Of a stretch of 8,273 nucleotides of DNA, positions 1 through 7,142 are shown one piece after another (the stretch's first letter is position 1; every line of letters starts with the position of its first letter). A program made the position numbers and the translations under genes. The notes under the pieces were generated by a model that was given only the letters and a program-made list of their open reading frames with translations, made no database searches and had not been told where the DNA came from. Source of the stretch: an uncultured Lachnospiraceae bacterium (GTDB lineage: Bacteria > Bacillota > Clostridia > Lachnospirales > Lachnospiraceae); assembly GCA_945787485.1 (NCBI GenBank), contig CALZHV010000090.1:1-8273 (forward strand), read 5' to 3'.

Positions 1-118
1 AAGATAATGTTTCGTGATGCCGAGCAATAAGTTCTATCAACCTTTTCTCTTCATCAGTAATAATTTTATCTTCATTCGGTCTGATATTCCCATACCATAG
101 TTCCTGAAGCGTTGTCAT
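1..118 (-). CDS. DUF6809-like small protein, N-terminal part (runs off the left edge)
   Basis: The visible 39 residues begin MTTLQELWYGNIRPNE and continue as a charged helix (EEKRLIELIARHHETL). An 'LxELWYGNIxPNE' opening followed by a helical stretch is what I recall of the DUF6809 family, small proteins of unknown function common in Clostridia and their mobile elements. The ATG at 118-116 is preceded by AAGGGAG at 135-129 with a 10-base spacer, a strong ribosome binding site, and by a promoter-like site at 174-146. The gene therefore looks independently expressed and not part of the R-M operon. The C-terminus is outside the window. The family assignment is from memory of the N-terminal pattern, and no function can be given. 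Confidence 0.68.
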   Translation of the reverse strand, partial: MTTLQELWYGNIRPNEDKIITDEEKRLIELIARHHETLS

Positions 119-145
119 AAATAATCAACTCCCTTGCAGTACAAA

Positions 146-174
146 CATATACCACAAGAGAGTTCCATTGTCCA
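146..174 (-). promoter_or_regulatory. Putative sigma-A promoter for the DUF6809-like gene
   Basis: Read on the minus strand, TGGACA (174-169, five of six matches to TTGACA) is followed after exactly 17 bases by TATATG (151-146, four of six matches to TATAAT). A TG dinucleotide sits one base before the -10 hexamer, giving an extended -10 element. Transcription would begin near 139, leaving a leader of about 20 bases that contains the ribosome binding site at 135-129. It lies between the gene remnant and the DUF6809-like start, where a promoter would be expected. This rests on sequence match only. Confidence 0.5.
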
Positions 175-185
175 GATAATAATTG

Positions 186-332
186 TTATTTCTGATTTTC
201 TAAATTGTCACGAATATCAGAAAGCTTTTTGCCTTTATATGTAAACCACAGTGTTCCTTGTACAGGATGGTCAAATCCTTTTAATTTCTGTGCAAGTGCA
301 GAAACTGAAGTCGTTTCACTATAATATTCTTC
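186..332 (-). pseudogene. C-terminal remnant of an unrecognised gene, no start codon
   Basis: This frame encodes 48 residues beginning EEYYSETTSVSALAQKLKGF, then HPVQGTLWFTYKGKKLSDIR, ending in TAA at 188-186. It reads like genuine protein, with a helical N-terminal part and then a beta-type 'GTLWFTYKGKKL' segment. However, it contains no ATG, GTG or TTG start, and the frame is closed by an in-frame TAA at 335-333, 10 bases downstream of the stop codon of the next gene in transcription order (TAG at 348-346). The simplest reading is the tail of a larger gene whose front was lost when the R-M island was inserted or rearranged. I do not recognise the family. A chance open frame is possible at this length, but the protein-like composition argues against it. 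Confidence 0.5.
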
Positions 333-345
333 TTACTTATTTCTA

Positions 346-936
346 CTAATGAACATAGCTATAAATACTGTTAAACCCTTTGTCCTTATATGTATTTGCA
401 TCAAGAACTATCCAATCATTGTTTTCTTTTTTAAGCCTAACAACAATTCCGTAAACATTTCTCTTTTTACCAAGAGCTATTCTGCCTTCAAGGCATAACT
501 CTTCGCATTCGATAAATGCTTGTTTATCATTCTCCTCTTTGAAATAATATCTGATTCCACATGAGAGTTTACCGTCTTTATTTACTTTTGTACTATATAC
601 TTCTTTGAATAATGGTTTATCAAAATTTTGTACACCATTTAATTTGATTGTTGCTTTTGGTTTAATTAATCTAAACGCAAAACAAGAAGCATAGAACTCC
701 ATATATGGAGTTCTAAAATTCTCATTAAAAGCAAATTCGAAATCTATATACCCAAAATCATTATTGCAATTTAAAGATAAAATGCTTTCTTCATCAATTT
801 CGGAATATGGCTTTTCTTCACTAAAATTATTGTAGATGGTAGCTTTGCAAGAAGCAAAGGACAATCTATTATCTGTTTCTTGCTTTTTAGAAACATTAAT
901 GTTTACATCAAATAGTTTTATCGTATTATCTAACAT
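346..936 (-). CDS. Uncharacterised 196-residue protein, last gene of the R-M operon
   Basis: I do not recognise this protein. It is soluble-looking, with no signal peptide or membrane segment, and is rich in short beta-type stretches (GYIDFEFAF at 62-70, FYASCFAFRL at 81-90, KATIKLNG at 94-101, YGIVVRLKK at 162-170). Acidic and basic patches alternate. Six cysteines (30, 57, 85, 126, 144, 148) are scattered and do not form a clear metal site. It starts at ATG 936-934, 11 bases after the hsdR stop. Its ribosome binding site AGAAGG (949-944) overlaps that stop, so translation is probably coupled to hsdR. A hand count of one line (721-780) gives about 23% G+C, like the HEPN gene and unlike hsdR. 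A perfect 24-bp palindrome lies inside it at 692-715. The position suggests a partner, regulator or immunity factor for the R-M/HEPN module, but this is inference only. Confidence 0.85.
   Translation of the reverse strand: MLDNTIKLFDVNINVSKKQETDNRLSFASCKATIYNNFSEEKPYSEIDEESILSLNCNNDFGYIDFEFAFNENFRTPYMEFYASCFAFRLIKPKATIKLNGVQNFDKPLFKEVYSTKVNKDGKLSCGIRYYFKEENDKQAFIECEELCLEGRIALGKKRNVYGIVVRLKKENNDWIVLDANTYKDKGFNSIYSYVH
692..715. repeat. Perfect 24-bp palindrome inside the small gene
   Basis: The top strand from 692 to 715 equals its own reverse complement over all 24 bases: arm TAGAACTCCATA followed by TATGGAGTTCTA. In the mRNA it could fold as a 10-bp stem with a UAUA loop. It lies in the region encoding FRTPYMEFY. 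A 12-bp perfect arm match at a given site is expected by chance about once in 16 million, so chance in an 8-kb window is unlikely, although palindromes do also arise by local duplication. Possible roles are an operator for a dimeric DNA-binding protein, an mRNA-processing hairpin or a mobile-element target. None is demonstrated. Confidence 0.9.
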
Positions 937-947
937 TACATAACCTT

Positions 948-3900
948 CTAAAAGTTTTCTTCAAAGTTTTCGACTTGCTCCATTACCTTGTTAAATACTT
1001 CTGGGCAATACTGTGGTGGATAACCGTTTTTAATTAAACAGATTTTAATTTCAAGCTTAAGGTCGTTACGCACATTTTGATTATTCAACCAATCTGCAAA
1101 TGATGATTTTGTATCTATTAGCTCTTTAACTTTTCGTGCTAATTCCTTACATTTTTCATTTATAATAACACCATCAACAACTTTGTCTTTGCCGTATTCA
1201 AAATTATATTTGTCTCGCAAAGCAATAAGAATATCATAGAACGCTTTTTCCTCAAATGTTAATCCTATCTTGCGGAAACTCTCACGACTTTCATTCATTT
1301 TCTTAAGAATACTTAACGCCTGCTCTGTTGCCTGCTTGATAATATCTTCAGAAGCTATTTCCTGTGTTTCGCCTGCTTCTTCTGCCGATAAATGTTTTCT
1401 TCTTTCGTGATAAGTTTCGATGGTTTTTTCAAGCATTTCTTTAAATCTCTTTGCTTCAATGCCGTTGGTTTTACCATATTCTTTTATTTGTTTTTTCAAC
1501 AATTTAATAAGAAGCTCGAGCTTGGTTGCAGGCATTTTAACATCTACTAAAGTTTCAAAATATTCAGGACTAAATATATCTTCCTGCTCACCTTCTTCAA
1601 GGACGCTTTCAACCTTATTGTACCTTAATGCTTCCTCAACCATTTTTGAAACCTGACGATTCATTGTTTCTGTATCAACATCAGAGGTACCGCTCATTTT
1701 TCTAACAAAACCGGCGATAGCCATAAAGCATTGTGCTAATGCAGATTCCTTATCGTCAAGTTCTCCTGAAGGCTGGCAAATATCGTATGCTGCTCTCATT
1801 CGTTTGACTGTTTTTAAGAAATAAGTCTTAAACGAAACTTTATTTACTTTATTACCTGAGGTCACATTCAGCTGTTCTGTTGATATAAACACATATTCAG
1901 CGGCTTTCGAAAGAAGAGTATATCGCGTTACAGGGTCACAATTCACATCAATAAACGGTGATAAATCATAACCCGTAAACAAATCTTTTAGTATTTCCAG
2001 TTCTTCTCTAAATATTGTTGTTGCTTGCTCAATATCATCCGGAGTTGGAGCAACAGATGTGTTTCCACCATACACTTTCATTGCTTCACGCATATTATCA
2101 CGAATGCCAATATAGTCGATAATCAATCCATGATTTTTACCGGGATATTTTCTATTAACACGGCTGATAGTTTGGATTAGTAAATGCTTTTTTAATGGTT
2201 TATCGTTGTATAAATATGTAAGTGACGGTACATCAAAACCTGTAATCCACATATCTACAACAATAACTATACGGAAATTTGATTTTTCCTGCTTAAATGC
2301 AATATCAAAAGCCTCGGAACGTTTGTCATTTTTAACGCCACCAAGGTAATTATACATTTCATCTTCATCATTGCTACCAACACTTGCAACCATGGCAATT
2401 GTTGGCATAGGTTGAAGCTTTTTAAGTTCTTCCGATGATACTTTAATATCATCGGGACATTTTTTCTCTTCAAACCACTCTGGATATTTTTCTTTAAACT
2501 TACAAAGTAAATCGTAAGCAATTTTCCTGTTTGAACATACAACCATAGCCTTTTGTACTCTGTCCGGATCGCCTGCACAAGCAGAAATGTAATGATCGTG
2601 AATATCTGTAGCAAGTCTTTCTAATCGTGATGGTTCACCCAAAATAACTTCCATTGAACTCATAGCTCTTTTGCTTGCTTCGATATCGTCTTCGGTTGCG
2701 CCATCATCAGCACATTTTTTGTAGTATGTTTCAATTTCTGCAACTTTTTTGTCATCAAGCAAAACTTTAGCAATTCTTGGATGATATTTGATTGGAACAG
2801 TAAGACCATCAGCTACAGCCTGATCCATTGTGTATCTGTCAATTTCTTCACCAAATGTTTGATATGTTTCTGCAATCGGCGTTCCTGTAAAACCAACAAA
2901 AGTGGCTTTTGGAAATGCTTCTTTTAGCACTTTGGCATATGGCTTTGAAATCATAGCCTTCATATTCTCGTCAGCGTCCTTGCTGAATTGAATCTTTTTC
3001 GAATGCTCTATTTGTGTTCTGTGAGCTTCATCGGAAAAACAGATAATATTGGCTCTATCATTTATTAACCCAATCGGATCATCTTTTCTATCAACGAACT
3101 TTTGAATAGTACAAATGTAAAAGCCGCCGCTTTGTCTTGCACCAAGCTCTTCCCTAAGCTGTTTTCTGTTTTTTACTACGCTGACTTCACCAAGATTTAG
3201 GAACTCTGTGCTTTTTGTAAACAACTTAGCACCTTGAGTTTGTAGCTCATCACGGTCAACAATCATAATAATAGTTGGAGAACCTAATTCCTTTGAGCAC
3301 CTTAATGATAACTGACGGGCCAAAAACGCCATAGTATATGTTTTACCGCAACCGGTTGCACCGAAATATGTACCGCCTTTTCCGCTTTTTTCTTCAATAG
3401 ATTTTTTTATGCTTTGTGTTAGCAGTCTTGTAGCAAAAAATTGAGGATAACGGCAAACAATCTCCTTTTCGTCACTATCGTATTGACTATCCTGAAAATA
3501 GATATAGTCTCTAAAAATTTCAAGAAATCTTGCAGGTGAATAAACACCTTTAATCATATTACTAACCTCATCAAATGATGTAGTTGATACTTGGTCACCA
3601 TCATTAACTCTACGCCAAGCATAAAAATGCTCATAAGGTGTTCTAACTGTTCCAAGCCTTGTTTTAACACCATCAGAAATACATGCCAATGGGCAATAAT
3701 GCAAAAGATGTGGAATGTCACGCCAATAACGAATATTTATTTGCTCCCATGCATCAAAAATAGTAGCATTATTATCCGCAGGGTTTTTAAGCTCAATAAC
3801 GCAAAGAGGCATACCATTAACATATAGCACAACATCAGGTCTGCGATTAACTCTTTGACCATTATTTGTATAGTCAACAACAAGCTGATTGACAACCTTA

Positions 3901-4265
3901 AAAATATTGTTACTTGGATTTTCAAAATCAATTAAAGGAATTATTCGAGCAGTCTTGCCATTAGGAGTAAACTGAACTCCATCAACCATCCAGCCATAAA
4001 CCTTATGCAAGGTTGCGAAATCACTTTCAGCACCAACAAGACGAACATTATCAACGATTTGTTGCAGTTCATCTTCGGTTAAATCCTTGTTTGTATTTGA
4101 TAAAAATTCTTTTAGGTCATCATTAATCAATACCTCTGTACGAGTGGTACGAGCTATTTTGTCACCTTGAACATAAGTCCAGTCCTCTTGCTCCAAAAAG
4201 CCTATAAATGCATATTCAAAATCTGATTCACAATAGTGACCGTTAAATTCCTTTAATCTTGCCAT
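948..4265 (-). CDS. hsdR: Type I restriction enzyme, R (endonuclease/translocase) subunit HsdR
   Basis: HsdR supplies ATP-dependent DNA translocation and cleavage of unmethylated DNA in the HsdR2M2S1 complex. Numbering here is from the upstream TTG at 4283; subtract 6 for the start chosen. An N-terminal HSDR_N nuclease domain carries the PD-(D/E)xK signature: D150 in RRPDVVLY, then E164 and K166 in VIELKNP. The superfamily 2 motor follows with Walker A GATGCGKT (308-315), DEAH (418-421), GFTGTP (464-469), motif V WITGFDVPSL (679-688) and motif VI QTISRVNR (704-711). The C-terminal part resembles the helical T1RH-like_C/DUF3387 domain (FEEKAFYDILIALRDKY, 1010-1026) that contacts the methylase. 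At about 1105 residues it is near the usual length, and all catalytic motifs are intact. The start at ATG 4265 is preferred: it has GGAG six bases upstream and lies one base after the HEPN gene's stop. The TTG at 4283 and ATG at 4277 lack a good ribosome binding site and would overlap that gene. Confidence 0.97.
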   Translation of the reverse strand: MARLKEFNGHYCESDFEYAFIGFLEQEDWTYVQGDKIARTTRTEVLINDDLKEFLSNTNKDLTEDELQQIVDNVRLVGAESDFATLHKVYGWMVDGVQFTPNGKTARIIPLIDFENPSNNIFKVVNQLVVDYTNNGQRVNRRPDVVLYVNGMPLCVIELKNPADNNATIFDAWEQINIRYWRDIPHLLHYCPLACISDGVKTRLGTVRTPYEHFYAWRRVNDGDQVSTTSFDEVSNMIKGVYSPARFLEIFRDYIYFQDSQYDSDEKEIVCRYPQFFATRLLTQSIKKSIEEKSGKGGTYFGATGCGKTYTMAFLARQLSLRCSKELGSPTIIMIVDRDELQTQGAKLFTKSTEFLNLGEVSVVKNRKQLREELGARQSGGFYICTIQKFVDRKDDPIGLINDRANIICFSDEAHRTQIEHSKKIQFSKDADENMKAMISKPYAKVLKEAFPKATFVGFTGTPIAETYQTFGEEIDRYTMDQAVADGLTVPIKYHPRIAKVLLDDKKVAEIETYYKKCADDGATEDDIEASKRAMSSMEVILGEPSRLERLATDIHDHYISACAGDPDRVQKAMVVCSNRKIAYDLLCKFKEKYPEWFEEKKCPDDIKVSSEELKKLQPMPTIAMVASVGSNDEDEMYNYLGGVKNDKRSEAFDIAFKQEKSNFRIVIVVDMWITGFDVPSLTYLYNDKPLKKHLLIQTISRVNRKYPGKNHGLIIDYIGIRDNMREAMKVYGGNTSVAPTPDDIEQATTIFREELEILKDLFTGYDLSPFIDVNCDPVTRYTLLSKAAEYVFISTEQLNVTSGNKVNKVSFKTYFLKTVKRMRAAYDICQPSGELDDKESALAQCFMAIAGFVRKMSGTSDVDTETMNRQVSKMVEEALRYNKVESVLEEGEQEDIFSPEYFETLVDVKMPATKLELLIKLLKKQIKEYGKTNGIEAKRFKEMLEKTIETYHERRKHLSAEEAGETQEIASEDIIKQATEQALSILKKMNESRESFRKIGLTFEEKAFYDILIALRDKYNFEYGKDKVVDGVIINEKCKELARKVKELIDTKSSFADWLNNQNVRNDLKLEIKICLIKNGYPPQYCPEVFNKVMEQVENFEENF

Positions 4266-4266
4266 T

Positions 4267-6018
4267 TTATTCTCCATTCTCAATTTTTATGGCTTTTTGA
4301 GTGTATTTTCTAAATAATCCAGTGTTATTCTGTAAAAAGTTATAAATAATAGTTTCGTATTCAACATTCAAATCATCAAATTTCACATCTAAAACTAATC
4401 GACCCTTGTTGAGATTAACCTTTTGGGTTAAAAGTTTAATTGCCGTTTCTTTAGTTTCATGCTTATTTATAACTTCAGTAAAGGTATCAAACATTACTCC
4501 GTAATTTGAATTCTGTTTATCAATTCTATTGTTTAAACTTCTGAAAAACACATCTATAGAATAATCCAATATATGTCTTATCTTGAACTGCTGCATAGAA
4601 CTGAATGCTTGAATATTACTTGAATGAACATATTCATTTCTTAAAACATATATTCTAAGCAAGTCAACAGTTAACATCGTTTCAACTGTATTATACATGT
4701 CAACAAATCGTTTGAAATCAGTTAGATATTCAGCTATTATTTCTAATTCCATTTTATAGAAAATATTGTCAATAACATTAAAATCGAAACTACCACCCCG
4801 TACCTGTTTAATAAAATGCTCAATAGTCATTTTATGATTGCCTGTATATTTTCTTACAGAATATAATGTTTGATTAATATCATTAAGTATTAAAACAGGA
4901 ACTATCATTTTAGGAACAAAATATTTAACTCCTTCAAAACCTTTTTTTCTAGAATTAAGTGAAATTAATGTTTCCAACGAAATCCAATTATCCACAAAAG
5001 CAGACGCATTAATCTCATTCTTGTTTTTTTCTGAATATGTTATTACATTTAATAATTTGTGATAGCTTTGCTTATCTGTTGTTTTTAAAATATCTAAACT
5101 TTTAACAGTAGTAGCCAAATGATGTTTATTAAACTGATTAATATTGTAAGTATTTATTTCATCAAATGTCAAATAAAATGTATAATCAAAATATTTGCTT
5201 TTTACTATTATTTTTTCTTGCTTATTAAAATCGATTTGGCTTTCTTGATAAAATCTTAATAAATTAAAAAGTGATTCTATTCTTACTATGTTTTCTCTAA
5301 TTATATAGTAAAAATTTATTGTGTGATTATCATAAACTTTACAGTAGTCTATGTTTCCTAATGTTTCAATCTTTTGTGATTTCATATCAAAAAAATGTTT
5401 CTCTTTTTCTTTAATATTAGAAATAGGAATATAGATATCTAATGAATCAGCTTTTGAAAAAAATAAGTACTTTACAAACTCTTCAAAACTTTCAAATTTT
5501 CTAAAGTAATAGAAACTTAGAATTTTATTTAAAAACAAATAGTCATTACCTGATGCCAAAAGCTCATTAATAAATATATCAACTAACTGATAAGTATCTC
5601 TATTAACAATATTGGAGCTATGCATTTTCAAAATTGTTGAAAAAAGATTTTTTCTATATTTCTTAACACAACTTTTATTTATATACTCAAAAAAAGAATA
5701 CTGATCAGTTTTGTTAATATTGTTATTCTCACAATATTGTTTAAGAGTTAACATGATTCTTGAATATAACAAATAGTCATAAGACTTCATTATTTTATCC
5801 TTAATCATAAAGTTGTAAAAATTCTCAATAAACGCTCTTGAATTACTTGATTTTGGCACATCAGTTGTTTCGTGTTCTAAACTCTTCAAAATTTCTTTAA
5901 CGCATCCAGAAAGACAATTTGAGCTTGGTAATTTTAGATATGATGAAGATTTATTTGTTCTATTATCTAACATAGAAACAAAAAACTTTTCAAAATCATT
6001 ACTAAATAATTCATCCAT
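4267..6018 (-). CDS. HEPN-domain protein (Apea-like putative RNase) embedded in the R-M operon
   Basis: The 583-residue protein has the hallmarks of a HEPN domain in its C-terminal half. One is a helix reading FVDNWISLETLISL (341-354), matching the W-x-x-L-E-x-L pattern of Apea-like HEPN families. The other is LLRIYVLRNEYVHSSN (453-468), containing the catalytic-type R-x4-H motif, R460 and H465. HEPN domains of this kind are metal-independent endoribonucleases, usually active as dimers, in toxin-antitoxin and abortive-infection systems. The N-terminal 190 residues look helical and 190-290 more beta-like. I recognise no domain there and no Walker A motif, so it is not a PrrC or RloC homologue, which carry ATPase domains. 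No membrane segment or signal peptide is seen. It starts at ATG 6018-6016, with AAAGGA at 6032-6027, five bases after hsdS ends. It is very AT-rich (two hand-counted lines, 5221-5280 and 5401-5460, are about 20-22% G+C). RNase activity and the link to R-M are inferred from motif and position. Confidence 0.82.
   Translation of the reverse strand: MDELFSNDFEKFFVSMLDNRTNKSSSYLKLPSSNCLSGCVKEILKSLEHETTDVPKSSNSRAFIENFYNFMIKDKIMKSYDYLLYSRIMLTLKQYCENNNINKTDQYSFFEYINKSCVKKYRKNLFSTILKMHSSNIVNRDTYQLVDIFINELLASGNDYLFLNKILSFYYFRKFESFEEFVKYLFFSKADSLDIYIPISNIKEKEKHFFDMKSQKIETLGNIDYCKVYDNHTINFYYIIRENIVRIESLFNLLRFYQESQIDFNKQEKIIVKSKYFDYTFYLTFDEINTYNINQFNKHHLATTVKSLDILKTTDKQSYHKLLNVITYSEKNKNEINASAFVDNWISLETLISLNSRKKGFEGVKYFVPKMIVPVLILNDINQTLYSVRKYTGNHKMTIEHFIKQVRGGSFDFNVIDNIFYKMELEIIAEYLTDFKRFVDMYNTVETMLTVDLLRIYVLRNEYVHSSNIQAFSSMQQFKIRHILDYSIDVFFRSLNNRIDKQNSNYGVMFDTFTEVINKHETKETAIKLLTQKVNLNKGRLVLDVKFDDLNVEYETIIYNFLQNNTGLFRKYTQKAIKIENGE
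4272..4275 (-). promoter_or_regulatory. Ribosome binding site that decides the hsdR start
   Basis: GGAG on the minus strand, six bases before ATG 4265-4263, lies inside the last codons of the HEPN gene, whose TAA is at 4269-4267. The TAA-A-ATG arrangement indicates termination-reinitiation coupling. The competing upstream TTG (4283) and ATG (4277) have no comparable site. Confidence 0.7.
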
Positions 6019-6023
6019 ATTTA

Positions 6024-7142
6024 TTATCCTTTCTCTGCCTCTTCGAGTGAGCCTTTAATTAAAATTGGGCAGATTTCTTTTATTTGCGCTTTTAATTTTT
6101 CATTGATAGCACTGCGTTCTTTATATGTTCTGAAAATATTTGCAATAGCTCGTTGAATATGTATGCTTGGAATCGGAATCTTCACATTTCTCAAATCATC
6201 AAATCCAAAAACCAATGTGGAACTACCGAACGAGTTAAACAATACTTTTTTCGCAAAAAGTTCTCTTTGTAGTAACATATATAGATAGTATGGATCTAAT
6301 TTATTGATATCGCATACAGAAAATGATTCATAAGCCGGACTGACGATTAAGTCATCACCTTCGTTTAATGCTACACTTAATTTCTTAATAGTACTATTTA
6401 CTCGAGAATTATAAACAAAATCATATTTAGTGACTACTTTGAATGTCGAGATATCTCCTGAAAATAGACGCATAGGCCTGATAAATTTACCTTCGTTGTT
6501 AAATCCTTTTACATGTGTTTTTGTAAATAGATTATCCTGATTCCTTTGTGAGTTTCTTTTTATAAAGGGTCCCATTTTTCTATATTCATTCGGACCTAAA
6601 TTTTCAATATATGCATCACAAACAAGTTTCAAATCCTCCAAACCACGCTCATAGCTTTGTTGATTTGCTATCATTCCGTTATAAATGTCAACAAATTTTT
6701 GTTGGATATCTATTGGTGGAAGTTCTATTTCAATATCGCAAAACACATCCCAGTCAAGATTTGAACGAATGCTTCCATCACTGCAAAAAGCCCCGTATCT
6801 ATCCTTTTCTTTTGATAAAAATCTCATAAAAAGATACAAAGGAATAACGGTATCGGTTGCAGTAACTTCAAAAGTTGTATATGCTGGTGATACAAGAATA
6901 GGAGCATCCTTATTGTACATACCGATTCTTATGCATTCGTCACGACCTGTTTGCATACCACTATAAACAAAACGATTCTTTCTAACTACTTTATACTTAG
7001 ATTCATCAAGTCCCTCGGTATTTGCAGAAGTAGGAATGAATTCTTTATTAATATTTATTCCATAAAACTCACGAATTCCCATATCGTTTCGTTCATCAAC
7101 GACAGATATTAATTTTCCAATTTTACACTTAGTCAATGCCAT
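6024..7142 (-). CDS. hsdS: Type I R-M specificity subunit HsdS
   Basis: HsdS recognises the bipartite DNA target and bridges the two HsdM subunits. The 372-residue protein has the standard two-half layout. The first target-recognition domain spans about residues 1-135 and a helical conserved region about 140-182 (IELPPIDIQQKF then a long helix). The second recognition domain spans about 190-318 and the second conserved region about 320-365 (IPIPSIHIQRAI then a helix). The halves are recognisably related: KVVRKNRFVYSG against KVVTKYDFVYNS, and LVSPAYTTFEV against IVSPAYESFSV. Both halves are complete, so a full bipartite target is expected, though its sequence cannot be predicted. The start at ATG 7142 overlaps hsdM by 14 bases and has AAAGGA seven bases upstream. 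A longer frame from TTG 7169 lacks a site of that quality. It is more AT-rich than hsdM (one line, 6241-6300, about 25% G+C), as expected for an exchangeable specificity gene. Confidence 0.95.
   Translation of the reverse strand: MALTKCKIGKLISVVDERNDMGIREFYGININKEFIPTSANTEGLDESKYKVVRKNRFVYSGMQTGRDECIRIGMYNKDAPILVSPAYTTFEVTATDTVIPLYLFMRFLSKEKDRYGAFCSDGSIRSNLDWDVFCDIEIELPPIDIQQKFVDIYNGMIANQQSYERGLEDLKLVCDAYIENLGPNEYRKMGPFIKRNSQRNQDNLFTKTHVKGFNNEGKFIRPMRLFSGDISTFKVVTKYDFVYNSRVNSTIKKLSVALNEGDDLIVSPAYESFSVCDINKLDPYYLYMLLQRELFAKKVLFNSFGSSTLVFGFDDLRNVKIPIPSIHIQRAIANIFRTYKERSAINEKLKAQIKEICPILIKGSLEEAEKG

Noticed and set aside
189..223. Inverted repeat TTTCTGAT/ATCAGAAA with a 19-base loop, considered as a terminator
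   Set aside because: The stem is short and AT-rich, the loop is long and there is no following T-run on either strand, so it does not fit an intrinsic terminator.
2267..2614. Minus-strand frame of 115 codons overlapping hsdR
   Set aside because: It is an out-of-frame shadow of the hsdR motor region, and the hsdR frame there carries conserved motifs. The 3737-3931 frame is likewise a shadow.
3343..3360. GCAACCGGTTGC, a 12-bp perfect palindrome
   Set aside because: It falls in the codons of the HsdR Walker A motif, and one or two 12-bp palindromes are expected by chance in a window of this size.
3591..3827. Open frame of 78 codons on the plus strand inside hsdR
   Set aside because: It lies entirely antisense to the well-conserved nuclease region of hsdR and has no protein-like features of its own. 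The other plus-strand frames within hsdR, hsdS and hsdM (for example 1420-1656, 6611-6966, 7734-7916) were rejected for the same reason.
4267..6018. Possible PrrC or RloC anticodon nuclease
   Set aside because: The position fits PrrC, but no Walker A or ABC-type ATPase motif is present anywhere in the 583 residues. The HEPN helices match the Apea-like pattern instead.
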